Under the pieces are notes generated by a model, which had not been told where the DNA came from, searched no databases, and saw only the letters and a program-made list of their open reading frames with translations. A program made the translations under genes and the position numbers. Below, piece after piece: positions 51,601 through 63,670 of a DNA stretch of 64,000 bases (position 1 is its first letter; each line of letters starts with the position of its first letter). Source of the DNA: Beroe ovata (taxonomy: Eukaryota; Ctenophora; Nuda; Beroida; Beroidae); the NCBI GenBank assembly GCA_946803715.1, contig CAMPET010000080.1, forward strand, positions 59,693-123,692. The letters are read 5' to 3'.

Positions 51601-54600
51601 GTTGCCAGTGGTCACGTGGTTTAAGGACGGAGATGAAATAACGGCACAATACGATCTAAGGTTGGTGAACAATGGCGTTCTCATTGCGTCCTGAGGGAGG
51701 CCTTATCCATCAAATAATCCCATCAAAATCTCCAAATGACTAAATCATATCCCCATGTCTATCATACGCTTGTTGCAGGTATTCGATAACCCAAGAGAAT
51801 CATAACGATTACGTCATATCCAAGTTGACAGTGATCTCTGTCAAGGATGAGGACGCTGGCATGTTGACATGTCGGGCTGTTAACCAGAAAGTTGACACCT
51901 ACACCGCTGAACTAGACATTGAGTTCCTTGTGGGTAAGTAATCTGGGTGAGTAGCTCAACTTAGATTCGTGATAGACATTGCTGGTTTGATACACAAATT
52001 CACAATGATCACTGTGATATTAATGACCTATTATTTGACCTGATTCTCCAAGACATACGCAGACCTATCCCTCCTAATGACCAATTTCAATACATTCATT
52101 CACCATACAATCAGAACAATGTAAAATCTTTGATGAGCACATAATAACGAACACTCACCCCTTAATGCAGTCTACTGCCCTCTCACATCCATCATCCCAT
52201 TCCTCAACTCATCTCCTCCACTCCCTAGGGAGGGAGATTGCTCCCAGCATCTCCCTATCGGACATCACAATCCAGGTGGACTCCTCCATCATTTTCGAGG
52301 CTGTGGCGTACGGATACCCAACTCCTGGAATAACTTGGTATAAGGTATGATGAGCAATGAGTTGATCAGGAATGAATGAGGAAATCAGCGTTAATAAAAT
52401 CATCAAAAAATTGGAAGAATGCTGGAGAATGATTTATGAACATGTTGAAGAACGGAAACTATTGATTATATGTGACATGTGGTGTGAAAGTGACACACCC
52501 CCCTCTCAAAATTCAATATATATGATCCCCCACTACCCCACCCCACCACCCAGGGTGAGGAGAGAGTCCCCATAGTGTCAGGAGGCCGGTATCAGATGTA
52601 CGGGCCCACCCTGTTCATCGAGGGGGCACAGAGCTCAGACACTGGGTTATACATCGTGCGGGCATCCAACGGTGTTGGTGACGATGCCTTCGCCAATGCC
52701 ACTATCTCACTTGGTGAGTGCAATGGCATTTTCATAAGTGCCACAATTTCACAAAATATAATGAATGCCACGCGATTTGATCCACTTTCGGTCCTATCGT
52801 TTAATAACTACCTATAATATCATGATGATCGTTCTGGAGATAGGTATCATGATATGAATTAAGTTTGAAGCCTGGAAGAATCAGCAAAGTAATGACTTTC
52901 GTACGTGAAGCATATTTGATATAGAAATTGCAGTTCGACATATGCCATAGAAAACAGTTCAACATGACGTCATAAACACTTTGTGCCATGCGATAAATAC
53001 TGTGTGACGTAGTGTGACGTAACTATGATAATGAACCACACATTTGAATACCTATAGTAGCCCTCTTAAATTTTGACAGTTATATTGAGTGGTTGAAAAC
53101 CATTAGAAGCAGAAATCTCAGGTGCAGCAACGCTGTTGTTAGATCGTGATTGATATAATTTAGATATACCCTGTGGCTTCTTAGCTCAAATCTTATAACT
53201 CCTAAAGATCATTTATGAACCATTAGGTAATTTTAGCCAGTATACAGAAGCTACAATCATGGAAGATGCGATTTTTATGGCTAGGCACACACAATTAATA
53301 TGGTTACCAATAATTACTTTGCTCCACTATTTTCTGAAGAAGGGAATCTCAACATATTTTCACGCTGAGCACAACTTATTATCCTAGTGTCAGGTGGTGG
53401 TGGGGAAGAAAAACCGGTTTTTGATGATGGAGGTAAAATATCAGATCAGGATCGCGGATGGAATATCAGTGTTGTTTCCAGTAGTGATTCTAGTTAGTCA
53501 TACGTGTTAATCAAGATCTCTACGTGTTGCTGACACACATGTTTTTTGGCCTACATGTTGTTTGGGCTACATGTTGTTTGGCTACAATATGTTGTCTGCT
53601 TTGTTAATAACAGCTATCAACTCCAACCCTTTTCAATGTCGGAATCTGTGTTACTCTCTGTAACCAACATGTTACAATGTTACAAAATAGCTTTTCCTAT
53701 AATTCTCCAATGTTCCATTCTAAACTGTAGAATCTACAGAGCTTATTAACGGTGTTCCCTAGGCGGCACCCATGTCTTTGACTTTATCTTCATTAAGATT
53801 GTCATTTATCTACGTGAATGTAAACTGATAATAGTTTGCTATACCATTTTATTACCTTTAAATCATATGCCATATGATTTTTAATCAACTCACCCATAAA
53901 CAAATTTAAATAATGAAACACCAAATGAGATGGCTTAATATGGTTGAACAACGTTTAGCAATCAACTGGTCAAGATCAAGATTTTGACAGATCGCTTCAC
54001 TGGTCATTATCTCTCTGCTGGTCTCTTGATCAATGATTTATGAGATAAAAAGATTCTTATAAGTTCCTGTCGAAATAGAATTCCAGAAGTAATAGTATGG
54101 AAGCATCTTGACACATATATATGTGCGCTGCATATTGCTGCAAATAATAATAATATGAACCATGCATATTCAGCGGTCAATCTCAAACTTTCCTTCCCTA
54201 TTAAGTACTTGGTCATGATCTCATCAAAATCGGAAAAGAATCTGCTCCATCCAACTTTCCAATGCTCATACCTGAGAGCTCCATAATCTATGTTATGTAC
54301 AGATCACTCATAGTTGCACTACTAAAATAGCATGTGTATTCAAAAACGTTTTCCCATTCTATGTGTTAATTACTCGTACTCCTTAAAAAGTTTTCTCAAA
54401 AAAAATCGGCAACTTTCATCATATAGAAACAATTCTCCCTGTTATAGATCTATGTTATAAGTTTTTTGTTTCCTCCTTATGAAAAACGAAACAAATCTTC
54501 TCCACTTCTTTGACATCAGAAAACTCTCTTCTCCTGACAGGTGCAAACCAGATGGTGATCATTACTTCAGCTGGTGGAGTGGCTGGACTCCTCTTCATTT

Positions 54601-57400
54601 TATGTCTCCTTGTGCTCCTGTATGTACTGTTCCGCCAGAAGCAGAAGAGAGAAGCAGTCCCTCCACTAGGTTTGTAATTAAACTAATATATCTTATTGGG
54701 GCATGGGATATGATCGTGTTTGCACAACTTCATGTAAAATGTATATTATTTGCATCCCCGAATTTTGCAGCCAAAAATACTGTATCAAACTCCTGTCTGT
54801 GCAGCCTGAACTTTCATTTTGTTTCCAAGTTGCAGGTTCCTCCTACCAACTACCAACCCTAACGTGGAAACACAACAAAGCTTATCAAGGTCCCCATGAC
54901 AATCGCAGAGGTTCAAGACATCAGGTCAGGTGGAGGGATAAGTTACTCCCGGCTAATGCAATGAGATCGATCATTGGTCTTTGTAGTAACTTGGTGAAGG
55001 GTAGGAGAGGTGAGGAGGACTTGAAGAGGGGAGAAGTCCAAACTGTGGAGGAGGACAGAAATGGAGAGAGGAAAGAACTTGGTTCAGGACGGAAAAGAAA
55101 GAGGGGTGGAGTAAGAAGGGAATCTCAGAAGCAGTTGCAGCCAACAACTGAAACATCAACATTAGGATCCACGATTACCGGCAGTGTATCTGAGGATAAC
55201 AACATCATGCAGGATAACAGCACTTCAACAACCGATCTGACAACAGTGATTATGATGTCAAACTATCATGGTGAAGCACAATTTGGCAGACTGAAGAAAA
55301 GAAAGAGACGACCCAGGATAAAGTCGAATGGATTTCATTTCAATCATAAACAGCATGGACTTTCACACTCAATTATACCCCAGATGTTTGATCAGCATCA
55401 TGGCTCATATTTGCATGGCCCGCATGTTTTTTGTGATAGTTATAAGCCCAGGCTGCATGAGAGTCTATGTGAAGCTTACCATGCATTCAGTGATAATAAC
55501 ACGTTCACTGTTCCAGCTGCCACCACGCCATGCGAGAAGGAAATCGAGAAGAGGTAAGATTTCACTCAGCTGAGAGGTTATCTTGTGGGAGATGCAGTTA
55601 GACAGTTTGCAATCCAGAGAAAAATTGAGATTCCTGACTTTACTAGATAGCTATGCTATGGAATCTATGCCATGGATTGCATATTATATCAAATAGTCTG
55701 GAATGAATACTATGCTAGCTAGATAACCAAATATCTGCGCAGAATTCGATTAAGCAGTCAGTCTCCTCCAATTGGTTTTGAACCAAAGCCTGACTTGGAC
55801 GAAAATATGAAAAATTCGTTATACCTCAAGGAAAACCCGGCTTTATCCGATGTTAAGCTTGGGGCTCGAAATCTTCCTCCGATTCTGAGACCACAAATGG
55901 GTAAAAACATATGACTTTTCGTAACTTTTTACAGATTTTGACATTGCTCAGATCTTTCAGTTTGAATGGAGATCATGATCACCACACTAAGAAACCGGAA
56001 ATCCAAGTGAACGGAGGTACAAAGCAGCTCAAATGTGTTTCGGGAGTATTTTTCACCAAATCTTTTCTACTTTGTGTCCCTTGCCTGGAATCTTGCTGCT
56101 CCCCTGCTATGTCTAGGGTTCTTGCATACCTCAAAACTGCATGTTTCTTCTTTTCTCTCACTGTCCCTCTAACATAAACGATACAGAAGTTATTAAGAAT
56201 GCATTTCTTCGACTACCGCACCCTATATAATGAAAACTATCGGATTATTTTCGAACAACAACTCAGATAATAAGATCCAAAAACCATAGATAAAAACGGA
56301 GAGCTGATTATGAAAGGTCCGGATTCCATTGAAGATGAACCAATTCCCATCAGAATTCATCCAGATTTACCAAGTACGTACCTAATAGGTGCTCATGCCA
56401 CTTGACAGGTCAAAATTGCAGAGATTCTGTTTTGGAGGCTTATTTATGCTTACGCCACTGACATATGAGCTTAATGAATTAATGAGCTTAATAATGAATT
56501 AAATGAGCTTAATAATGAATTAGATCAACTGCATCTTATCTTCTATTGTCTCCCTGAAAAATAAGCATCTCTAGAGTCTCCGGCTGACTCTACAAGAGAG
56601 CTAAATCTGAAAAGTCCAGCCAAATTACAAGAACAGCCCATTCCAGCAACATTGTATCCTAATTTACCAAGTATGTCAACTTCAAAATCATTTGATGGTA
56701 AAGCTTGGTAACAGCCCTAAGCTGGTACTTTGTGTGTTTGAATGTCTAGTTTTGTTTAGAATCGCCTGCTGAAATTTCAAGAGAAATGGATCTAAGGAGT
56801 CCCGGTGCGATTCATGAAAAAGAAATACCAGCAACTTTGTGCCCGAATTTACCAAGTATGTACAATGATAATTATCGAATAAGTTAGCTCGACGAGAGAT
56901 CTATGCACATGAGCTGCTTTGTACTTCTAAGTAACTTCCATATTCTTTGGGTTGGCTTCCTCATTGAATTTAAAAAAATGTTTTTAGGAGCGCCAGAGTC
57001 ATCGACAGACTCCAGTGATCCTGACAGTGATTCCTCAAGCTACGGATCTAGCACCAAAATAGTAAGAATCGCGGTGACATATTGATATGCTAGAAAAAAA
57101 CCTTGAAACTTATAAATTGGAGATTATGTTCGTCTGTAAGCATTCACCAAGATAGAATCAAGCAAACTTTACATTCTTCTGGAAACGCACACACACACAA
57201 ACACACACACACACNCACACACACACACAATTGAAGCCTTTCTTCTTTCATCCTCTTGCATCTCTCACACCAAACAATGAAATATAGGGATATAGGAGTA
57301 TTAATCTTGTTCAAACTATTCATTTCACAAGTCTAGCAGGCTGAAAACATCCATTCTTCAGGTCCGTAAAGTTGGAAAGTCTAAAGTCGGACCGGTGTGA
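39676..57400 (+). CDS. Six-Ig-domain single-pass transmembrane receptor
   Basis: Twenty-three exons, 1093 aa: 39676-39796, 39994-40147, 41115-41260, 42103-42242, 43020-43185, 43835-43911, 48114-48244, 48673-48764, 49013-49185, 49380-49497, 51303-51390, 51595-51660, 51779-51933, 52229-52344, 52554-52713, 54541-54669, 54836-55553, 55758-55900, 56290-56373, 56575-56670, 56760-56855, 56988-57061, 57362-57400. All phases agree. A signal peptide is followed by six Ig domains (about 41-634), each split over two or three exons: Ig1 LSCAG/WYFC, Ig2 VPC/YACEASN, Ig3 without its first Cys/YWC, Ig4 CQC/CFC, Ig5 VPC/LTC, Ig6 without either Cys. The TM helix is about 640-665 (GVAGLLFILCLLVLLYVLF), followed by a 428-residue tail. 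The tail has basic clusters (GRKRKRGG, LKKRKRRPR), YQLP and YQGP, one YPNL, and three related repeat exons ending in PNLP or PDLP. It probably acts at the cell surface in recognition or adhesion; ligand unknown. Exons 4-6 also exist in a second copy (44281-46066). Confidence 0.87.
40955..40974 (+). pseudogene. Decayed or alternative exon-3 start
   Basis: CAG|CACATGGCAGAAGTTGACAG|GTGTTC resembles the start of exon 3 at 41115 (CACGTGGGAGACGCTGGCAG) and has a splice-site-like flank on each side. It encodes only S-TWQKLT before a poor donor, so it is more likely a relic of exon duplication than a used exon. Confidence 0.35.
43470..43830. repeat. 15-bp minisatellite, left copy
   Basis: About two dozen imperfect units of ATGTTTACAGTTACC directly before exon 6, with NNN at 43623-43625. 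It produces false Tyr/Val-rich open frames. The right copy at 45690-45985 has a different number and order of units. Confidence 0.9.
43939..44032. repeat. Intronic array of CACGTG sites
   Basis: Six CACGTG motifs in about 95 bases (unit roughly ATACACGTGAT) just downstream of exon 6. A shorter version follows the exon 6 copy (46095-46175). Confidence 0.8.
44281..46066 (+). CDS. Second copy of Ig-receptor exons 4 (partial), 5 and 6; probable allelic duplicate
   Basis: 44281-44364 is exon 4 from its middle onward, beginning directly after the N at 44280. 45220-45385 is exon 5 and 45990-46066 is exon 6, both with the same lengths and frames as the left copy and nearly the same protein. Introns differ: the TAACTGTGTATTCC repeat has about two units on the left and eight on the right, and the GATCCAGATCTATCA repeat has two against three. 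Left copy sequence ends at the N in ...CGCGGCTCGCCAG, found again at 46430 on the right. I read this as two alleles joined in series. If both copies were used, the frame would not join cleanly because exon 4 is incomplete. Confidence 0.8.
46673..47992 (+). mobile_element. hAT-superfamily DNA transposon remnant, 1320 bp
   Basis: Terminal inverted repeats TAGGGTTTGCA (46673) and TGCAAACCCTA (ends 47992) are flanked by a perfect 8-bp target duplication GAGGGCGG (46665-46672 and 47993-48000), the hallmark of hAT elements. Subterminal regions hold several copies of the palindromic TTATCGGCGATAA at both ends. Inside is a BED-zinc-finger-like coding remnant. The element sits in intron 6 of the Ig receptor gene, in sense orientation. 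Confidence 0.92.
47310..47760 (+). pseudogene. hAT transposase fragment (BED zinc finger region), broken
   Basis: The frame reads SEIWKHF-like (NEIWKHFRKEGD), then C and a Lys/Ser-rich stretch, TSL, a TGA stop near 47437, then YHLRVKHGIEH, a TAA stop near 47529, and later SFIRDAMREKK. W..F, TSL and HLR.KH are BED-finger features. The first stop sits where an Arg codon (CGA to TGA) would be expected. The catalytic region is missing, so it is non-functional. Confidence 0.8.
48300..48660. repeat. GACACCA-rich degenerate repeat filling intron 7
   Basis: CTTGACACCA/CTGACACCAGT recurs about every 20-25 bases (48290-48440). Next comes a longer duplication containing TTTTGATGTCC...CACA..CTCTGACACTTCAAAC, with a second copy of the exon 8 acceptor sequence (CCCTCTACCGCAGTGGTGTCC at 48606) upstream of the real one (48661). 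Confidence 0.75.
49728..49858. repeat. CA-rich microsatellite with assembly gap
   Basis: CA repeats with interspersed CAATCACACA units and a run of 21 N (49740-49760). Located in intron 10 of the Ig-receptor gene. Confidence 0.9.
49990..51290. repeat. 544-bp satellite, second locus (array B) with internal inversion
   Basis: GGGCGTGG anchors at 50411 and 50955, period 544, the same as array A at 32.5-34.1 kb. The parts around GGGCGTGGTTT and TGTGTCCCATTG run in the same direction as in array A. The segment containing ATAGGCCAGAAACAC and GACGCTGAATCGATTCC runs in the opposite direction. It fills most of intron 10 of the Ig-receptor gene. Confidence 0.88.
52714..54540. other. Large intron 15 before the transmembrane exon
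   Basis: 1.8 kb, AT-rich, no exon recognised. Short frames such as 53546-53749 look like chance. Confidence 0.6.
56290..56855 (+). other. Three related tail exons (19-21) of the Ig receptor
   Basis: Exons of 84, 96 and 96 nt, all phase 1 to 1. Exons 20 and 21 encode KSPA...RE..L.SP...E..IPATL(Y/C)PNLP. Exon 19 is a diverged version ending IPIRIHPDLP. The YPNL tyrosine is kept only in exon 20 (Cys in 21, His in 19). Being symmetric, each can be added or skipped without changing frame. Confidence 0.8.
57189..57230. repeat. CA microsatellite with one N
   Basis: CA repeat in the last intron of the Ig-receptor gene; N at 57215. Confidence 0.9.
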
Positions 57401-60400
57401 TTTGTGAACGGAATCAATTAAGAGAGAGAGACAGAAAGCAAGAACGTGAAGATGATATGATTGATGTAGCCATCATGAGCCATGGACCCACATTTATGAA
57501 GTTGGTTGTTAACAGGCAACAGCACATCCTTGATTTTAACATCATATTATGGTGTCAACGTACCACAAATGATGTTTATTTATCATTAATGATGCTTCAG
57601 ATTTCTATGTTAAAGGATAACGGAAACTTCATAAAAATTTGAATTAGAAGTTGGGATATATGATTATAAGTAATCTGTCAAGGACAGATACAAAAGAATA
57701 AGTATTGACTATTTAACATAGCGGTCCAAAATTTCAGAATTAATTAGTGCTAGTTTTATAAGTTTTTAACTTCAGTGAAAACACATTTTGATCTTTTATT
57801 TTGTTCATCATATAAAAGTGTGCAAAAAGGTTTTTCATTTTCATGGCTGGTGATTTAAATTACATTAAATTTCAATGTCATAGTCAGTAAGATCACACCC
57901 TTACCCATATTAGCAAAAAACAACTTGAATAGTGATCCCATACCACAAATGGAAATGGAGAAAGCCCATGCAGACACCAACGTGCAACTGTTTTGCTGTA
58001 AACATTCAATTGTGTGGTTGGGTTGTTACATCCTTTCAAAGTTACGACAAAGGTAGCTCCGGAGAAAAGGGGTTCAACTCGGTTTTGTCTCTATAAGGTT
58101 TAATGGTTCATATTGGGACACCCACATAAACAGTATACATCCACTGGAGCGACTGGAGTTCTTGCTTTCTTGTTCTTGTTTTATATATTTGGGGCTGTTG
58201 ACCTACATGCGCGTACCCTCTCCCCCTTGCCACCACCCGCCCATTGCTACCCCCGCCCATTGCTACATATATTCATGTCATGACGGATAATGAATTCCCT
58301 GCACAAAAAAGCTGTAACCGGGCGCTTAACTTATGGTGGTGCAGAGGTGGTGGTCAATAAATCAGAGATCGACTCCGTAATAATAGCATACATAGTGCAA
58401 CTGACTATAATAGCGACTATATAGTAACTATCGCATCTCGGAATTACTGGCCAATTCGACTTGTATTGGTACGGATTGCACGTATTCGTTATCAAAAGAT
58501 GTGATTGATTCAGTTTTGGGATGGTTATGAGTACGTTACATATGTCATGACCTACATGCTGCTTTGAATACGATTTATTTTTTCTTTTTTAATTTGCCCC
58601 GAGTTTTACTTACTGAATTCAAAATATGTCTAACTGCTTTGTGCTTAGTTCTGATCACCCTACAATTTCTCAATGACCTGAAACTCGAATTACTAAGTAA
58701 GTTCTCTTATTAAGATCTGAGTTCCACTGACCTTACTATATAGTCTATCTGATATACCTAATTCTATTGGTCTACTCAAATATACTGATGACATGCTAAT
58801 TATCATCTCTGAACCGAATTAAACAGCACATCATAGAAATCGAAACAATTATCCTTTATATGATCTGAATAAATCGAGGGTTACTCGATTCACCAAAGTT
58901 AAATACACAGTGCTCTCAGCAATGATAACGGCATCATATTGTAGGGGTGGCGGTGATATAGTCTCGGGGTTGTCAAATGAGCGATGTGGCAAGATAAGCT
59001 TAACCTTATGAGATGTGTTGTAAAGCTTGCCACCGTGCGGAACTCTACGCGCGCGATCGTCATAACACGTGAATTGGACAGAGTTTATCTGCTCAACGAG
59101 GATGAATTCCACTCTCAGGGGAGGGAAATGATGCTGTGGTATTATAGACATACACGTCACACCCAGATGCACTCACACAGTCACACGCAAAGTCACAGAC
59201 CCAAATACAGACACAAACCACCAGTGATTGATTGAATCACATACGCGCGCACACCACACACACAAACAGTACGTGCAAGTGGTTATCACGATAATTCTGA
59301 AAATCACGCGATATAATAATCAAATGTTGTTGCGCCGCGACCTAGGTTTCATCATGACAGTGAAGCGCAATAAACTGATCATTTAGCATTTTGAATTTTG
59401 CATTCGCAATGATAGTTCAACCTACCTTCCTTCGTTACTGTCGCTTATTCATAATAAAAATATTTTTTATATTAATCTCACTCATCTATTTAGGAGTTAT
59501 TCGGGGAGAATTCATATCTATGCCCAATTAAGCAATTGCTACCACAATCAATTCCCCAAGGAAAGGTGTGACTTCCCAATTCACACAAATATCACATTTT
59601 GATCCCTAGCTAGGATCCCAAAGACCTGTCACACACACACATTCATAATATAACGCTCTCTCTCTCTCTCTCCACATATTATCCTTGAACGTCACGCGGG
59701 AGTCGCGAGACACAAAACGTCAAAATTGAGCTGTATTATATAATGTGGAGACGCGGGTCGATCGAAATGGTTTGATTGATATTTTGCTGTGCAGAATTGC
59801 TTCCCTAAGATCCCTCCCTCTCTCTCTCCCCAATCCCCCTTATGTTCAAATTCCCCTTATGTTATATGTCACCCCCTTTGTTTTATGATCGCTCAACTTG
59901 CTCCCATTTCGATGTCATAAATGACACGTGTAGGTAGCACGCGCTTCACACGTGCTAACATTATACGCGCCACGTGTTTCCATGGCGACATGAGTTGCAC
60001 ACTGATAACAGATCTTCTTATCCCGATCGATCATAGATTGCATGCGTGATTTTCGAGACAACAGCTTTTGCTTCTACAACCAGAATATATATGTATCGTG
60101 TCTGTGCGTTGCAGAGTTATAATCGTATTTTTCATTTCTGAAGGTGTGTCCACAGAACATTCCATTACGCTACACCTTGCAAAGTTTGTTACGAGTCGGG
60201 TAGAGCACGATTTGAGAAGCTCATTTGAGCGAAACGCAGTTGTCCACAACTCTTAGATTTGAAATGCTCATTTGAGCTGCAGTTGTCTGGCAGCCGAGTT
60301 TCTGATAAATATTCACACTTCTTTGAAAGTTCAGTTCTTCCTCCCATGTATTCTGTTCTTATACTTGTCATGGGATTACTTTTTTAAGCTTCTAAGAGTC

Positions 60401-63400
60401 TATTAACAGATCGACGATCTTGTATGTTCAAAGATTTCCATATTTCCATGTACAAACATTCTATGACGAAGCTCGATCCAGCAAACTTAATTTAATTCTT
60501 ATCACTGAGTTAAGTTGATGAAAATGAAATTTTCATGCTATCTCCAAATCATTAAAACTGTGTATTCAACTGTTGCACGTACTGTGACGCGCATTATTTA
60601 GCGCGCCAATTGAGTGCGTGTAGCGTTGTTGAAAAGACTCATATGGCTGCACCGAATGCTGTTTATATAGGCACAATATCAATTTGTATCGAAGCAATCC
60701 AATATAAAGAGTCACCTGAGCTCGATGTAACTCATTATAATGAACGATATTTCGTAAGTGACTAATAGATATTGTAAAGAGTGGGGGGGAGGGGGGCATT
60801 TCTATACTCACACGCGAAAACTGCTCCTTTTAATGAAATTGTCTGTAACAATGTGTAATGGGTCACGGGTAACAGTATATGTCACGTGGGACAGAGGATC
60901 GGACACGATGTTTTAAGCTCTCCGCATGCAACAGCTCAACGCTTTTTGAAATTTCTATCAAGTGAGGATATTTTCAATATCGGAGATTGATACTAACAAT
61001 TGCTTTTCTAGAGCGCTCGTCCGGAAGCTCTCCCGATTTTTAATGAATATTGAGACTGAGAGATTGAAGCACGATCGGTCATTGACCACGTGACCCATCC
61101 GCGATTAGCTCATTGTCATGATTGTTTCTCTGTTTCAGAACACTTAAGATTTGCTGTTCCTGCTGATAAGATATGCGTTGAAGTCCCATATTAAGCCTCA
61201 CGTATAATACGATTGATCTTATATTTCGCTTCTTTACTCATAAGTAACAACCGGCGAGACTTAGTTAGTTAGTTAAAGTTCGATTAACGTCATAGATAAA
61301 CATCATAGTTTTGATCGTTCGATTGTCCTTGATGATCCCTAAAAACGATCACTTCATATGCTGGTACTATTATGCAACACCCTCCATTTTCCCTCATTAT
61401 AATGACCCCTTACCCAGCAGCAAACGATGAATAACATATAAGTTGTCTACTTCTTCCCCCTACCCAAAAGTCTTAATTTGCTTGGCGGCTCATGTCAAAA
61501 CCTGTCTTCCCACTAGGTTTACTTTGTTTTATGAGTTGTATTTGCTTTTGAGCGAGCGCCTATGCCATCCCATATGCGATCAACCAGTCATTCGAAACGG
61601 ACATTCTAACTTCAGTTGAATTACCACAGTTTGATAGATTGCTTGTTCCCGCTCACAATCACATGCTATATAATATGAACTAATGCTATATAATATGAAC
61701 TATAATGCCTGAAATGCGCGAGTTTAACAAATTCTTCAAACGAATCGTCACATCACATCTCTGATTAAAAATAGCTAAATAAGGTTATTTTTGGAGCGTA
61801 TATGTCACACTCATATCATCGTTCTGAAACGTTGATTTAAATCAACGTTTACACCTACGCTTTTTGTTAAACTAGAGACCGATCACGTTATACATTTACA
61901 TTCGAGTGCGTTGGTGTATGACGTATGTACTGTGTTAAATATTAATCTTCCCAAAAACGAGTTTTGTAATTTTTCATGCGCTTGGCTAACCTTTTTGCTA
62001 AAAATCCCCAAATTTCGTCCCCCATAAACATGTCTTCTAAAGTACGATATTATGAAAATAGCACATTATTATATTCAGATTCTCGCGCGTGTTAGTCGTG
62101 AGATCTCATATCATACCACGCGTGAACATGAAGATGCGCGCGAAATCTAGGTGGTCACTGGTCATATTATGAATGCAAACGCATTACCCCCCCCAACACG
62201 ATAATCGATATATCAAACCATATTCTACATATTCAACTTTAAAAACGATTCCTTTTAAGTTAAGTATATATATATTCTTCCGTGAATTTGTCATTGGTTT
62301 CACCCATCGGTTATCACTTATCAATATCATCATGACTGATTTACTGTGATCAGTAGTACCTTATAATTACACACGCAATTAGCTTTTCGTTGGCTTCACT
62401 TTTAGTTGATTATTGATTTCCATTGTTGTTTCGATATCCAATTAACAACAGGAAGAATCCCAGTTCTTCATCCATGTGTACGGTAATTAGGCTAGAATAT
62501 TGTTGAGGTCTTCCAAAATAACACGTCCGGAGTAACATTATTGCACGTGCAGCTTCCTGCGTGCGCGGTGTAAAGATAAGACTGCGCGCAGTTGTGCCAT
62601 TGATTAACATATCTTGCGTTATATAACTGCACCAAGCGAACTATAACTACGCCATTTCAAGATTTAACTTCAGCGAGCATATTTAATCTTTCAACTCCCC
62701 TTGTGCATTTACTAAGTATTTAGAAAAGGAAACGTTTTTCTTACAGCAGTGGAAGACGCTTTATTCGACTCACATTTTGTTTCAAATTTTCCGACCATTA
62801 CATAACTTTCCTGTCGAGACTTTCTGTCCACAGATCTATGTTCATAAAGTACGTGCAGTTCAATGAAACAGATAGTTTAGCTCGAACCAATACTATATTT
62901 TCGTGTTCCGTGACCTCCGTACACCACATACAATTCAATATATAAAGAAAGCTGGACGCCCATGCTTTGGCAGACCTGGGAGTTCTAGTAGGTTCACCAC
63001 ACGTCTCACTTACGTGCAATTATGATATGGGCAGTCAGTCTTGTGTACGTGCCGCCCCCCAAAACATCGTTCACTGAGACACCCACTTGTGTTTTTGTGT
63101 GTGTGTGTGTTTGTTTGTGTGTTTGTTTGTGTGTGTGTGTGTGTGTAAGTGTGTGTGTAAGTGTAAGTGTGTGTAAGTGTGTGTGTGTTTGTTTGTGTGG
63201 CTGTGTATGTGCGTGTGTGTTTGTTTGTGACTGACCCCGCCAACCAGTCAATCGTCATAGGCGAATTAAGCCAACTTACAAATTCTGTGTGGTGTGCTAC
63301 CGCATAAACCCTCTTTATATCCAATTTGTCTAGGGAAATTAGTCTAACTTATGTCCAGTTTTCATATAAAAACCCCAGAATAGCTTCTTTTTGCTTCAAC

Positions 63401-63670
63401 CAATACTCTTGTTGATAATTTCTTGTTCACCGTTTGTCACATTAAGGAAACTTATTATTTGCTTCAGCCCACACAACTTAACATTCAAAACCATTTAATG
63501 TTGATTGCCTAGTCTGCCTTTCCATGACCTCCCATAAATAGCAAACCCTGCTTGCCTAAAACCACTGTCTGCAACTAAAACACCTGATCGTTCTCAAGTC
63601 TGAATTCCTATTTCGTGATTGTCCAATGTCCAGTTGTATATATAGATTCTGATTACGCACTGTATAGGTC
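57401..63670. other. Intergenic region, no gene recognised
   Basis: 6.3 kb between the Ig-receptor stop and the GPCR start; the first few hundred bases should be 3'UTR. Overlapping frames open on both strands at 58849-59235 (one reading RAIVITRELDRVYLLNEDEF) have no clear splice sites or homology that I recognise. CACGTG boxes lie near 59064, 59925, 59941, 59963, 60884 and 61087. A GT microsatellite is at 63089-63231. Confidence 0.5.

Noticed and set aside
54479-54862. 127-codon frame over the transmembrane exon
   Set aside because: It is in a different frame from the TM exon (54541-54669), whose phase fits both neighbours.
58849-59235. Overlapping frames of 107 (minus) and 83 (plus) codons
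   Set aside because: No convincing splice sites or recognised family, and the plus frame ends in CACA-derived His/Thr sequence; mentioned only as an unassigned open stretch.
63006-63324. Thr/His-rich and Val/Cys-rich frames
   Set aside because: Products of the GT microsatellite at 63089-63231.
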